DNA of 64,000 bases from NCBI RefSeq assembly GCF_024171945.1, contig NZ_JAMTCR010000005.1, forward strand, positions 1 through 64,000. Direction: 5' to 3'. Numbering within the stretch: the first letter of the stretch is position 1; each line of letters begins with the position of its first letter. The translations under genes and the position numbers were made by a program. This DNA comes from Actinokineospora globicatena (GTDB lineage: Bacteria > Actinomycetota > Actinomycetes > Mycobacteriales > Pseudonocardiaceae). Below, in pieces: positions 26,768-35,615 of this stretch. Below the pieces are notes generated by a model. The model worked only from the letters and a program-made list of their open reading frames with translations, made no database searches and was not told where the DNA came from.

Positions 26768-26813
26768 CGGCAGGCCCGCCCCGCACCCGCGGTGGCGGGC
26801 CTGCCGCCTTTTC
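26768..26813 (+). terminator. terminator after the UPF0182 gene
   Basis: GGCAGGCCCGCC, 13-base loop, GGCGGGCCTGCC, then GCCTTTT: a perfect 12-bp stem with a short T-run, 15 bases after the stop codon. Confidence 0.88.
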
Positions 26814-26876
26814 CGGGCCGCTGAGCGCCCAAAACGGACCCCGGTGGTGACCCCACTCACCTAAAGCCACCCTGAT

Positions 26877-26905
26877 TTGCTGCCAGGCCACCACGCGTGT
26901 ACTGT
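26877..26905 (+). promoter_or_regulatory. promoter of the first initiator tRNA
   Basis: TTGCTG (26877-26882), a 17-base spacer and TACTGT (26900-26905) lie 12 bases before the mature tRNA 5' end. This is a close sigma-70-type match. Confidence 0.65.
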
Positions 26906-26917
26906 TACAACTACCGA

Positions 26918-26991
26918 CGCGGGGTGGAGCAGCTCGGTAGCTCGCTGGGCTCATAACCCAGAGGTCGCAGGTTCAAATCCTGTCCCCGCTA
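26918..26991 (+). tRNA. initiator tRNA-fMet (CAT), copy 1
   Basis: Cloverleaf with anticodon CAT at 26952-26954 in the loop of 'TGGGCTCATAACCCA'. The three G-C pairs of the anticodon stem (GGG/CCC) and the unpaired C1-A72 at the acceptor end are the marks of initiator tRNA. T-loop GTTCAAAT present. CCA is not encoded. An identical copy lies 459 bases downstream. Confidence 0.96.
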
Positions 26992-26999
26992 CAAGGCTG

Positions 27000-27039
27000 A
27001 GGCCCCTTATCCACGGAAAGCGTGGATAAGGGGCCTTTT
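27000..27039 (+). terminator. terminator after initiator tRNA copy 1
   Basis: AGGCCCCTTATCCACG, loop GAAAG, CGTGGATAAGGGGCCT, then TTT: a perfect 16-bp stem, immediately after the tRNA. Confidence 0.92.
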
Positions 27040-27049
27040 CGCATTGTAT

Positions 27050-27082
27050 TTGGGGGGCGACCCCCCACGCCCCCACGGTGCG
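27050..27082. repeat. GGGGG-hairpin intergenic element, copy 1
   Basis: TTGGGGGGCGACCCCCC followed by ACGCCCCCACGGTGCG. A nearly identical element follows the tmRNA terminator at 45691-45722, ending in the same CCCCACGGTGCG. Similar G-run hairpins are common intergenic repeats in actinomycetes. Confidence 0.6.
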
Positions 27083-27090
27083 AGGGGGGC

Positions 27091-27347
27091 GTAGTGCGAG
27101 GGACGAGCGCGTAGCGGGGCTGGGGGGCGCGTAGTGCGAGGGGCGAGCGCGTGGCGGGGCCGGGGGAGGCTCGCTTGGGCCTGGGGGCCCTGCGCATCGA
27201 GTGGGGTGGGGTAGCGCGAGGGACGAGCGCGTAGCTGGGGAACTCGCTTGGGCCTGGGGGCCCTGCGCATCGAGTGGGGTGGGGTAGCGCGAGGGACGAG
27301 CGCGTAGCAGGGGAGCCCGCTCGGGCCTGGCGGCCCGGCGCATTGAG
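27091..27347. repeat. 73-bp imperfect tandem repeats between initiator tRNAs
   Basis: The word GTAGCGCGAGGGACGAGCGC, with 1-2 base changes, occurs at 27091, 27131, 27211 and 27284. A second segment, CTCGCTTGGGCCTGGGGGCC and what follows, occurs at 27169, 27242 and 27315, a period of 73 bases. Together they form about 2.5-3 imperfect 73-bp units. No convincing open frame is needed to explain them. Confidence 0.8.
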
Positions 27348-27450
27348 TGAGTGGCGGCGGGGTGGTGCGGAGGGCGTGGGGTGGGGTTAGGGGGATTGGG
27401 GACCCCGGTGAAAGTGGGTTGTGGGGGGTGTGTAGAGTGGTTTTTACCAC

Positions 27451-27524
27451 CGCGGGGTGGAGCAGCTCGGTAGCTCGCTGGGCTCATAACCCAGAGGTCG
27501 CAGGTTCAAATCCTGTCCCCGCTA
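27451..27524 (+). tRNA. initiator tRNA-fMet (CAT), copy 2
   Basis: Identical over all 74 bases to the copy at 26918-26991, with the same CAT anticodon, GGG/CCC anticodon stem and C1-A72 mismatch. Upstream, TAGAGT (27433-27438) may be a -10, but no good -35 is visible, so this copy may be less strongly transcribed. Confidence 0.96.
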
Positions 27525-27533
27525 CAAAGGATT

Positions 27534-27571
27534 ATGGCGGTACTTCCAGGAATGGGAGTGCCGCCATTTTC
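27534..27571 (+). terminator. terminator after initiator tRNA copy 2
   Basis: ATGGCGGTACT, 12-base loop, AGTGCCGCCAT, then TTTCTATTT: a stem of 11 positions with a T-rich tail. Confidence 0.85.
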
Positions 27572-28254
27572 TATTTGGGGCGGAGTGGGTGTGCGGTGTG
27601 GTGGGTGGGGGTGGACGGTCCTCTCGGGTGGGAGGGGGACGCGGGCGATGGTGAGGGTTTGTCATCGTCTGGTCCGAGGGGGCGCTCGGGGGGGTTTTCG
27701 CGCGGGTGCGGGATCAACTGGGGGTTAGTCCTCAGTGGACGTTGCGGGGGGCGGGTGGCGCGGCGCGGGGGGTGGGGTGGATGCGCGTGCATCGGCACGC
27801 GAGGGTGGGTGATGCGTTTGGGTGGAACAGATGCGCGGGCGGGGTCCATTCAGGACCAGCAAAGAGGTCTTAGTGTGACAGTCGCGAGGTGAACGCACTG
27901 GCTGGGCGGGTGTGGACCGGCGGTTTCCGGTCCTGAAGCTGCCGCCGTCAGGGTGATCTGGACCACAATGGCGGGTATTTTCCGGCGGAAACCCGCGTCC
28001 TGCGCCGACTACGGTTCGCCCACCCACCACTGGGCCGAACGGGTAGCCCGCTGGGAAGAGATCCACTCCTTCGGGGGAGCAAGCCCGCCGAGTCCACGTG
28101 GGATAGTCCGGTTTTGGGCCAACCGTGGACACCTGTCGTCCGCTGATCGGTCCCGGGTCGGATGTCCATCGGGGTGTCGCGGTCGATCAGCCACTGTGGA
28201 CTGGCGCACATGGCCACTGTGGACAGCACGGCCGTGTCGTGGGACCGTGGTCTT
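27572..28254. other. gene-free region upstream of the PadR gene
   Basis: About 680 bases. The first half is G-rich on the + strand with no supportable gene. The second half has GTCCACG (28094) and CGTGGAC (28125) as distant inverted arms. Closer to the PadR gene it has two direct copies of CCACTGTGGAC (28192-28202 and 28215-28225), 23 bases apart. These could be operators of the PadR regulator. Open frames here have poor codon bias. Confidence 0.45.
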
Positions 28255-28755
28255 GTGTCTGAACTGAATGCGACCGCCGCCGCCCTGCTCGGCCTGCTGC
28301 ACGAGGGCCCGCAGACCGGTGGCCAGCTGGTGTCCGCCGCAAGGGAGCGCTTCGGCTCCTTCTTCAGCGTGACCCGCAGCCAGGTCTACCGCGAACTGCC
28401 CGCGCTCGCCGACGCCGGTCTCGTCCGGCTGGGCAAGCAGGGTCCCCGTTCCAGCCAGCAGTACGTCATCACCGCGGCTGGCAAGAAGGCCTTCAAGACC
28501 TGGCTCGGTGGCGAGCCCGGTCCCGACCACCTGCGCAGCCCGCTGATCCTGCGCCTGGTGCACGCGAGCACGCTGACCGCCAAGCAGCGGGTCGGCCTGA
28601 TCGACTCGGCCAAGCAGGTCTACAACGGCGAGCACGAGGCGGCCAAGACCGCCGTGAAGACCGCCGAGGACCCGTACGCCAAGGCGATCGCCGAGTTCGG
28701 CGTGGCGCGGGCCAAGGCCGTGCTGAAGCTGCTGGACTCCATCCCCAAGTCCTGA
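28255..28755 (+). CDS. PadR family transcriptional regulator
   Basis: 166-residue DNA-binding regulator. The N-terminal winged helix is typical of PadR: 'ELNATAAALLGLLHEGPQTG', then recognition helix region 'FFSVTRSQVYRELPALADAG' and wing 'LVRLGKQGPRSSQQYVITAAG'. The C-terminal half is a helical dimerisation region, shorter than in PadR-s1 proteins. Effector unknown. GTG 28255 is chosen from the family start; ATG 28210 is in frame and possible. Two CCACTGTGGAC repeats just upstream may be its operator. Confidence 0.85.
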   Translation: MSELNATAAALLGLLHEGPQTGGQLVSAARERFGSFFSVTRSQVYRELPALADAGLVRLGKQGPRSSQQYVITAAGKKAFKTWLGGEPGPDHLRSPLILRLVHASTLTAKQRVGLIDSAKQVYNGEHEAAKTAVKTAEDPYAKAIAEFGVARAKAVLKLLDSIPKS

Positions 28756-28806
28756 CCCGGCTACCGCCGCAGCGGCGGCGCCCGTGTCCGCGTAGTCTTT
28801 TCCGAC

Positions 28807-29907
28807 GTGAACCCGGACGTCGCCGCTGACCTCAAGGAACTGTCCACCTCGCTGGCCAACGTCGAGGCGGTGATGGACCTTGAGGGGTTGCGCGCGCAGA
28901 TCGCGGACCTGGAGGAACAGGCGGCTCGCCCGGACCTGTGGGACGACCCGGACTCGGCGCAGAAGGTCACCAGCAAGCTCTCGCACCGCCAGGGTGAGCT
29001 GCGCAAGGTCGAGGACCTGCGCTCGCGGCTCGACGACCTCGCGGTGCTCTACGAGCTGGCCGAGGAGGGTGGCGACGACGACGCCACGGCCGAGGCCGTC
29101 GCCGAGCAGGACAAGCTCAAGGCCGACATCTCCTCCCTCGAGGTGCGCACCCTGCTCTCCGGCGAGTACGACGGCCGCGACGCGCTGGTGACCATCCGCT
29201 CGGAGGCCGGTGGCGTCGACGCCGCGGACTTCGCCGAGATGCTCATGCGCATGTACCTGCGGTGGTCGGAGCGCCACGGCTACCCCATCGAGGTCTACGA
29301 CACCTCGTACGCCGAAGAGGCGGGCATCAAGTCGGCCACGTTCAAGATCGCCGCCCCGTACGCCTACGGCACCCTCTCCGTGGAGCAGGGCACCCACCGG
29401 CTGGTGCGCATCTCGCCGTTCGACAACCAGGGCCGCAGGCAGACCTCGTTCGCCGCGGTCGAGGTGGTCCCGGTGGTCGAGCAGACCGACCACGTGGACA
29501 TCGACGAGAAGGACCTGCGGGTCGACGTGTACCGCTCGTCGGGTCCCGGCGGGCAGGGCGTCAACACCACCGACTCCGCGGTCCGGCTGACCCACATCCC
29601 GACCGGCATCGTGGTCTCCTGCCAGAACGAGCGCTCGCAGCTGCAGAACAAGGCGAGCGCGATGGCGGTGCTGCAGGCCAAGCTGCTGGAGCGGCGCAGG
29701 CAGGAGCAGCAGGCCAAGATGGACGCGCTCAAGGACTCCTCGAGCGGGTCGTGGGGCAACCAGATGCGCACCTACGTGCTGCACCCGTACCAGATGGTCA
29801 AGGACCTGCGCACCGAGCACGAGGTGGGCAACCCGGCCGCCGTGCTCGACGGCGACATCGATGGGTTCCTGGAGTCCGGCATCCGCTGGCGCAAGACCGG
29901 CGTGTGA
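28807..29907 (+). CDS. prfB: peptide chain release factor 2
   Basis: RF2 releases peptides at UGA and UAA codons. 366 residues. The stop-codon recognition motif S-P-F is in '[16 protein letters not shown]' and the catalytic G-G-Q in '[14 protein letters not shown]'. Unlike E. coli prfB, the frame is continuous from GTG 28807 with no internal UGA frameshift. It precedes ftsE, ftsX and smpB, the same order as in mycobacteria (prfB-ftsE-ftsX-smpB). Confidence 0.97.
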   Translation: MNPDVAADLKELSTSLANVEAVMDLEGLRAQIADLEEQAARPDLWDDPDSAQKVTSKLSHRQGELRKVEDLRSRLDDLAVLYELAEEGGDDDATAEAVAEQDKLKADISSLEVRTLLSGEYDGRDALVTIRSEAGGVDAADFAEMLMRMYLRWSERHGYPIEVYDTSYAEEAGIKSATFKIAAPYAYGTLSVEQGTHRLVRISPFDNQGRRQTSFAAVEVVPVVEQTDHVDIDEKDLRVDVYRSSGPGGQGVNTTDSAVRLTHIPTGIVVSCQNERSQLQNKASAMAVLQAKLLERRRQEQQAKMDALKDSSSGSWGNQMRTYVLHPYQMVKDLRTEHEVGNPAAVLDGDIDGFLESGIRWRKTGV

Positions 29908-29994
29908 CCGCCTGGCCACCATCGGTGACCAGCGCGGACCGTAACGGGCACCAAGGCTACGGCTCGATAACAACCGAAGGTAGACTCGCCGACC

Positions 29995-30684
29995 GTGATC
30001 CGGCTCGAACAGGTTTCCAAGGTCTACAAGACCTCCACCCGGCCTGCCCTGGAGAACGTTTCCGTGCAGGTCGACAAGGGTGAGTTCGTCTTCCTGATCG
30101 GCCCATCGGGCTCGGGTAAGTCGACCTTCCTCCGGCTGCTGCTGCGCGAAGAGGTCCCCAGCAAGGGGCGCGTGTACGTGGCGAACTTCGACCTGACCAG
30201 GATGGCCCGGCGCCGGGTGCCCCGGCTGCGCCAGTCCATCGGCTGCGTCTTCCAGGACTTCCGGCTGCTGGCGAACAAGACCGTCGCCGAGAACGTGGCC
30301 TTCGCGCTGGAGGTGATCGGCAAGCCGCGGCACACCATCAAGAAGGTGGTGCCCGAGGTGCTGGAGCTGGTCGGCCTCGAGGGCAAGGCCGAGCGGATGC
30401 CGCACGAGCTCTCCGGCGGTGAGCAGCAGCGGGTGGCCATCGCCAGGGCGTTCGTCAACCGGCCGCTGATGCTGCTCGCCGACGAGCCGACCGGGAACCT
30501 GGACCCCGACACCAGCCAGGACATCATGCTGCTGCTGGAGCGGATCAACCGCACCGGCACGACGGTCCTGATGGCGACGCACGACCACTCCATCGTGGAC
30601 TCGATGCGCCGCCGGGTCGTGGAGCTCGACCTCGGTCGCGTCGTCCGCGACGACGCCAGGGGCGTCTACGGCGTCGGTCGATAG
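29995..30684 (+). CDS. ftsE: cell division ATP-binding protein FtsE
   Basis: ATPase of the FtsEX complex, which couples the divisome to peptidoglycan hydrolase activation. 229 residues with Walker A 'GPSGSGKST', Q-loop 'CVFQDFRLL', ABC signature '[14 protein letters not shown]' and Walker B '[11 protein letters not shown]', then H-loop 'MATHDH'. The FtsE-specific '[19 protein letters not shown]' block is present. GTG 29995 start. ftsX follows after 149 bases. Confidence 0.97.
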   Translation: MIRLEQVSKVYKTSTRPALENVSVQVDKGEFVFLIGPSGSGKSTFLRLLLREEVPSKGRVYVANFDLTRMARRRVPRLRQSIGCVFQDFRLLANKTVAENVAFALEVIGKPRHTIKKVVPEVLELVGLEGKAERMPHELSGGEQQRVAIARAFVNRPLMLLADEPTGNLDPDTSQDIMLLLERINRTGTTVLMATHDHSIVDSMRRRVVELDLGRVVRDDARGVYGVGR

Positions 30685-30833
30685 CCGAGTCTGAGTCACC
30701 GCCGCCCGCCCCCTCGTCCCCGCCCGGCATCGTTCCCGACCTGGCGAGCCGGTCGTCGCCAGCGGGACGTGACCGAACGCAGTAGCCCCAGCCCGCCAGC
30801 ACCACCCCGGAAACAGCGAGGAAGCCCAGCCCG

Positions 30834-31736
30834 ATGCGTGCCAGCTTCGTGTTCAGCGAGGTCGTGACCGGTCTGCGCCGGAACATCACGATGACCATCG
30901 CGATGATCATCACGACCGCCATCTCGCTGCTGCTGCTCGGCGGTGGCCTGCTGGTGGTGCGGATGATCGACAACACCAAGGAGCTCTACCAGGACAAGGT
31001 CGAGGTCAACATCTACCTGACCAACGACGTGTCCGCCTCGGACAAGGACTGCAAGGCCGACCCCTGCCGGGGGCTGCGCTCGCAGCTGGAGTCCGACCCG
31101 GCGGTGGAGCGGGTGGAGTTCGAGAACCGCGACCAGGCCTACGAGCGGTTCAAGCGGATCTTCGAGGCGCAGCCGGAGCTGGTGAAGCTGGCCCGCCCGG
31201 AGGCGCTGCCGTCCTCGTTCAACGTCCGGCTCAAGGACCCGGACCGGCCCGAGGTGATCATCCAGACCTACAAGGGCAAGGCCGGGGTCGACTCGATCGG
31301 CGACCAGAGCCAGTTCCTGGACCGGTTCTTCAGCGCGCTCAACGGGGTGCGCAACGCGACGTTCTTCATCGCGGGCGTGATGGCGGTGGCGGCGCTGCTG
31401 CTGATCTCCAACACGGTGCAGCTCTCGGCGTTCACCAGGCGGACCGAGGTCGGCATCATGCGGCTGGTCGGCGCGACCCGGTGGTACACGCAGCTGCCCT
31501 TCCTGCTCGAGGCGGTGGTGACCGGCATCATCGGCGCCCTCGTGGCGATAGCCATGCTGGTCGGCGCGAAGCTGGCCTTCCTCGACGACGTGCTGGCGCA
31601 GCCGATCAAGTCCGGTGTGGTGAAGTCGGTCGAGGCCGGTGACCTGGCCTTCGTCTCGCCGATCCTGCTGCTGATCGCGATCGGCGTGTCCGCGTTCACC
31701 GGCTACGTCACGCTGCGCCTGTACGTCCGCACCTGA
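30834..31736 (+). CDS. ftsX: cell division protein FtsX
   Basis: Integral membrane partner of FtsE, 300 residues. One transmembrane segment near residues 24-44, then an extracellular loop (about 45-175) containing a Cys pair ('DKDCKADPCRG'), as in actinobacterial FtsX proteins that contact peptidoglycan hydrolases. Three further transmembrane segments follow at the C-terminus ('FFIAGVMAVAALLLISNTV', 'AVVTGIIGALVAIAMLVGA', 'FVSPILLLIAIGVSAFTGY'). ATG 30834. Confidence 0.96.
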   Translation: MRASFVFSEVVTGLRRNITMTIAMIITTAISLLLLGGGLLVVRMIDNTKELYQDKVEVNIYLTNDVSASDKDCKADPCRGLRSQLESDPAVERVEFENRDQAYERFKRIFEAQPELVKLARPEALPSSFNVRLKDPDRPEVIIQTYKGKAGVDSIGDQSQFLDRFFSALNGVRNATFFIAGVMAVAALLLISNTVQLSAFTRRTEVGIMRLVGATRWYTQLPFLLEAVVTGIIGALVAIAMLVGAKLAFLDDVLAQPIKSGVVKSVEAGDLAFVSPILLLIAIGVSAFTGYVTLRLYVRT

Positions 31737-31766
31737 TCCGGCCCGTGCTGCGTAGAGTTGACCGTC

Positions 31767-32243
31767 ATGGCTAAGGAACGCGGCCGTAAGGCGATCGTCA
31801 CCAACCGCAAGGCCCGGCACGACTACGCGGTCATCGACACCTACGAGGCCGGTGTGGTCCTGGTGGGCACCGAGGTGAAGAGCCTGCGGGAGGGCAGGGC
31901 GTCGATCGTCGACGCCTTCGCCACCGTCGACGACGGTGAGGTGTTCCTGCGCAACCTGTTCATCCCGGAGTACACGCAGGGCACCTGGACCAACCACGAG
32001 CCGCGGCGCACCCGCAAGCTGCTGTTGCACCGGGCCGAGATCGGCAAGCTGATCGGCAAGATCAAGGAGTCCGGGGTCTCGCTGGTCCCGCTGTCGATGT
32101 ACTTCTCCGACGGCAAGGTCAAGGTCGAGCTGGCGCTGGCCAAGGGCAAGAAGGCCTACGACAAGCGGCAGGACCTGGCCAAGCGCGACGCCAACCGGGA
32201 GATCGCCAAGGCGGTCGGGCGCCGGGCCAAGGGCATGGGGTAG
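31767..32243 (+). CDS. smpB: tmRNA-binding protein SmpB
   Basis: 158-residue partner of tmRNA in rescue of stalled ribosomes. Family blocks: '[20 protein letters not shown]', '[18 protein letters not shown]', '[11 protein letters not shown]' and the basic C-terminal tail '[15 protein letters not shown]'. ATG 31767 matches the usual N-terminus MAKERGRK. Its RNA partner ssrA is in the same window at 45264-45633. Confidence 0.97.
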   Translation: MAKERGRKAIVTNRKARHDYAVIDTYEAGVVLVGTEVKSLREGRASIVDAFATVDDGEVFLRNLFIPEYTQGTWTNHEPRRTRKLLLHRAEIGKLIGKIKESGVSLVPLSMYFSDGKVKVELALAKGKKAYDKRQDLAKRDANREIAKAVGRRAKGMG

Positions 32244-33161
32244 GTGGACGGGCCGCCTGGCACCGACGCCGAGGTCCCGGACTGGTTTCGGGGTCTCGGG
32301 GTGCCGGGGTTGGTCGACCTGCACGTGCACTTCCTGCCCGAGCCGGTCCAGCGCAAGGTGTGGGCGTACTTCGACCAGGCCGAGCGCACCTACGGCACGG
32401 CGTGGCCGATCCACTACCGGACGTCGGAGAGTCAACGGGTGGCGACGCTGCGCGACCTCGGCGTGGTCCGGTTCGCGCCGCTGGTGTACCCGCACAAGCC
32501 CGGGATGGCCGAGTGGCTCATCGAGTGGGTGGCCGAGTTCGCCGCGCGCGTGCCCGAGGCCGTGTCGACCGCGACCGTCTATCCCGAACCGACGGTGTCG
32601 CGGTACCTGGAAGCCGCTCTGCGCTCGGGCGCGCGGTGCGTCAAGGCTCATGTCCAGGTCGGGGCCTACGACCCGCGAGACGCCCTCCTGGACCCAGCTT
32701 GGGGCATGCTGGCGGACGCGGGTGTACCCGTGGTCGTGCACTGTGGACACGGTCCGCTTCCGGGCGATTACACCGGGCTGTCCGTCTTCGAAGAGGTCCT
32801 GCGCCGCCACCCCCGGTTGACGCTGGTTCTGGCGCACGCGGGCATGCCGGAGATCTCCCGGGCGTTGGACCTGGCGGAGCGGTACCCGCGGGTGCACCTG
32901 GACACCACGATGGTCGGGGTCGGGTTCACCCTCGGGTCGAACCCGCTGCCGCCGGACTGGACGGCTCGGCTGGTCGACCTGGCCGACCGGGTGGTGCTGG
33001 GCACGGACTTCCCGAGCATCCCGTACCCGTACGCCGAGCAGTTGCGGGCCATCGCGGACTGGGCGCAGGCCCCTGGCCTGGGTGAACCGTTCCTGCGGGC
33101 GGTGTTGCACGACACGGGGGCCCGGCTGCTCGCTCAGGGCGAACACCCCGGGGGAACATAG
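32244..33161 (+). CDS. amidohydrolase family (TIM-barrel) protein
   Basis: 305-residue metal-dependent hydrolase of the amidohydrolase-2 type. Metal ligands are visible: 'VDLHVHFLPE' after strand 1, Lys/His in 'CVKAHVQVG' and 'VVVHCGHGP', 'LTLVLAHAGMPE' and the final Asp in 'VVLGTDFPSIPYP'. Substrate unknown. The GTG start immediately follows the smpB stop codon, so the two genes are almost certainly co-transcribed. Confidence 0.88.
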   Translation: MDGPPGTDAEVPDWFRGLGVPGLVDLHVHFLPEPVQRKVWAYFDQAERTYGTAWPIHYRTSESQRVATLRDLGVVRFAPLVYPHKPGMAEWLIEWVAEFAARVPEAVSTATVYPEPTVSRYLEAALRSGARCVKAHVQVGAYDPRDALLDPAWGMLADAGVPVVVHCGHGPLPGDYTGLSVFEEVLRRHPRLTLVLAHAGMPEISRALDLAERYPRVHLDTTMVGVGFTLGSNPLPPDWTARLVDLADRVVLGTDFPSIPYPYAEQLRAIADWAQAPGLGEPFLRAVLHDTGARLLAQGEHPGGT

Positions 33162-33213
33162 CCCCGCTCAGGGAAGTTGACGTGATCAGACTCAACTCCT
33201 GGAGGCTGATCCC

Positions 33214-35571
33214 ATGTCCGAGGCCCTGAACCTGCCGGTGCTCCCCCTGGACGACACGGTCCTGCTGCCCGGCATGGTCGTGCCCATCCAGCTGACCGGA
33301 TCCGGCAACGCCACCGAGGCCCGTGCCGCCGTCGAAGCCGCGCAAGCCGCGGGTGAACCCGCGCGCGTGGTGCTCGTGCCCCGGTTGGACGGCAAATACG
33401 CCCGGGTCGGCACGTTGGCGGTGGTCGAACAGGTGGGCAGGCTGCCCGGCGGTGAGCGGGCGGCCGTGGTGCGCGGCACCGGCCGGGTCCGCATCGGCGC
33501 GGGCACGACCGGCCCCGGCGCGGCCCTGTGGGTGCAGGTCGAGACCGCCGACGAGACGACTGACGCACGCACCCGCGACCTGGCCCGCGAGTACAAGGGC
33601 CTGGTCACCACGATCCTGCAGCAGCGGGGCGCGTGGCAGGTCGTCGACAGCGTGACCCAGGTGGACGACCCGGCCGCGCTGGCCGACCTCGCCGGGTACG
33701 CCGCGTACCTGTCCGACGAGCAGAAGGTCTGGCTGCTGGAGACGACCGATGTCACCGCGCGGCTGGAGAGGTTGCTGGAGTGGGGGCGCGAGCACCTCGC
33801 CGAGTTGGACGTCGCCGAGACGATCCGCAAGGACGTCAAGGAGGGGATGGAGCGCCAGCAGCGGGAGTTCCTGTTGCGCCAACAGCTCGCGGCCATCCGG
33901 AAGGAACTGGCCGAATTGGACGGTAAGCCTGCCTCCGAGGAGCAGGACTACCGGGCGCGTGTGTCCGAGTCAGAGCTACCGGAGAAGGTTCGCGAGGCAG
34001 CGCTGTCTGAAGTGGACAAGCTGGAGCGCACCTCGGAGCAGTCGCCGGAGGTGGGGTGGATCCGCACCTGGCTGGACACGGTCCTAGAGATGCCGTGGAA
34101 CGAGCGCACCGATGACGCCTACGACATCGCGGGCGCACGAGCGGTGCTTGACGCTGACCACGCCGGGCTTGAAGACGTGAAGGATCGCGTTATCGAGTAC
34201 CTCGCCGTGCGCAACCGTCGGGACGAGCGTGGGCTCGGTGTCGTCGGCGGGCGTCGTAGTGGCGCGGTGTTGGCGCTGACGGGCCCGCCCGGAGTGGGCA
34301 AGACGTCGCTGGGCGAGTCGGTCGCGCGGGCCATGGGGCGCAAGTTCGTCCGGGTCGCGCTGGGTGGCGTGCGGGACGAGGCGGAGATCCGCGGTCACCG
34401 GCGCACCTACGTCGGCGCGCTGCCCGGCCGGATCGTGCGCGCCATCAAGGAGGCGGGCTCGATGAACCCGGTCGTGCTGCTCGACGAGATCGACAAGGTC
34501 GGCTCCGACTACCGGGGCGACCCGACGGCGGCGCTGCTCGAGGTGCTCGACCCGGCGCAGAACCACACCTTCCGCGACCACTACCTGGAGGTGGAGCTCG
34601 ACCTGTCGGACGTGGTCTTCCTGGCCACCGCCAACGTCGTCGAGGCCATCCCGGCGCCGCTGCTCGACCGGATGGAACTGGTCCAGCTCGACGGGTACAC
34701 CGAGGACGAGAAGGTCGTCATCGCCAGGGACCACCTGCTGCCCCGGCAGCTGGACCGGGCCGGGCTGACCGCCGACGAAGTGGTCGTCACCGAGCCGTCC
34801 CTGCGGCTGCTGGCGGGGGAGTACACCCGCGAGGCCGGGGTGCGGCAGCTGGAGCGCGCTATCGCGCGGGTGCTGCGCAAGGTCGCCGCGAAGCTCGCGG
34901 TCGGCGATGTGCAGTTGCCGCTGACGGTCGACGTTCAGAACCTGCGCGGTTATCTCGGGCAGCCGAGGCACACGCCAGAGTCGGCTGAGCGGACTTCGGT
35001 GCCAGGTGTGTCTACCGGGCTCGCGGTCACCGGAGCCGGTGGCGACGTCTTGTTCGTAGAGGCTTCGCTGGCGGAGAAGGAGACCGGGGCCACCGGGGTG
35101 ACGCTGACCGGGCAGTTGGGTGACGTCATGAAGGAGTCGGCCCAGATCGCGCTGTCGTTCCTGCGCTCGCACGGCCCCGCGTTGGGGCTGCCGGTCGCGG
35201 AACTGGCCGAGCGGGGTGTGCACGTCCACGTCCCGGCGGGCGCGGTGCCCAAGGACGGGCCGAGCGCGGGCATCACGATGACGACCGCGCTGGCGTCGCT
35301 GCTGTCGGGCCGCCCGGTGCGCTCGGACGTCGCGATGACCGGTGAGGTCTCGCTCACCGGCCGGGTGCTGCCGATCGGCGGGGTGAAGCAGAAGCTGCTC
35401 GCCGCCCACCGCGCGGGCATCACCACGGTTCTGTTGCCGCAGCGCAACGAACCGGACCTGGAGGACGTGCCGGAGTCGGTGCGCGAGGAGCTCACCATCC
35501 ACCTCGTCAGCGACGTCCGCGACGCGCTCCGGTTGGCGCTAGAGCCGCAGGCGAGTCAACTGGCCGCGTGA
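33214..35571 (+). CDS. lon: ATP-dependent Lon protease
   Basis: 785-residue AAA+ protease degrading damaged and regulatory proteins. N-terminal LON domain (about 1-195), then ATPase core with Walker A '[15 protein letters not shown]', Walker B '[11 protein letters not shown]', and C-terminal protease domain with the Ser in '[11 protein letters not shown]' and Lys in '[14 protein letters not shown]'. GGAGG is 8 bases before ATG 33214. Parts of the gene (about 33900-34260 and 34950-35120) use less biased codons than the rest. A strong hairpin ends the gene. Confidence 0.97.
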   Translation: MSEALNLPVLPLDDTVLLPGMVVPIQLTGSGNATEARAAVEAAQAAGEPARVVLVPRLDGKYARVGTLAVVEQVGRLPGGERAAVVRGTGRVRIGAGTTGPGAALWVQVETADETTDARTRDLAREYKGLVTTILQQRGAWQVVDSVTQVDDPAALADLAGYAAYLSDEQKVWLLETTDVTARLERLLEWGREHLAELDVAETIRKDVKEGMERQQREFLLRQQLAAIRKELAELDGKPASEEQDYRARVSESELPEKVREAALSEVDKLERTSEQSPEVGWIRTWLDTVLEMPWNERTDDAYDIAGARAVLDADHAGLEDVKDRVIEYLAVRNRRDERGLGVVGGRRSGAVLALTGPPGVGKTSLGESVARAMGRKFVRVALGGVRDEAEIRGHRRTYVGALPGRIVRAIKEAGSMNPVVLLDEIDKVGSDYRGDPTAALLEVLDPAQNHTFRDHYLEVELDLSDVVFLATANVVEAIPAPLLDRMELVQLDGYTEDEKVVIARDHLLPRQLDRAGLTADEVVVTEPSLRLLAGEYTREAGVRQLERAIARVLRKVAAKLAVGDVQLPLTVDVQNLRGYLGQPRHTPESAERTSVPGVSTGLAVTGAGGDVLFVEASLAEKETGATGVTLTGQLGDVMKESAQIALSFLRSHGPALGLPVAELAERGVHVHVPAGAVPKDGPSAGITMTTALASLLSGRPVRSDVAMTGEVSLTGRVLPIGGVKQKLLAAHRAGITTVLLPQRNEPDLEDVPESVREELTIHLVSDVRDALRLALEPQASQLAA

Positions 35572-35574
35572 CAC

Positions 35575-35609
35575 CAGGTGGGCCACTCCGTGACGGGGTG
35601 GCCCACCTG
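35575..35609. terminator. terminator after lon
   Basis: CAGGTGGGCCAC, 11-base loop, GTGGCCCACCTG: a perfect 12-bp stem between convergent lon and the acyltransferase gene; likely bidirectional. Confidence 0.82.
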
Positions 35610-35615
35610 CGGCAG

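Noticed and set aside
27091..27347. CRISPR-like array
   Set aside because: Repeats are long, imperfect and nearly contiguous, with no unique spacers of constant length and no cas genes.
27007..27487. Repetitive proteins from minus-strand frames between the initiator tRNAs
   Set aside because: The frames only translate the 73-bp DNA repeats and overlap the tRNA; there is no start site or codon signature.
27953..28267. Possible gene before the PadR regulator
   Set aside because: Poor third-position G/C bias, no ribosome site, no recognisable protein features.
33836..35502. Long minus-strand frames inside lon
   Set aside because: Antisense shadows of a clearly coding gene; composition is Arg/His/Gln-rich without motifs.
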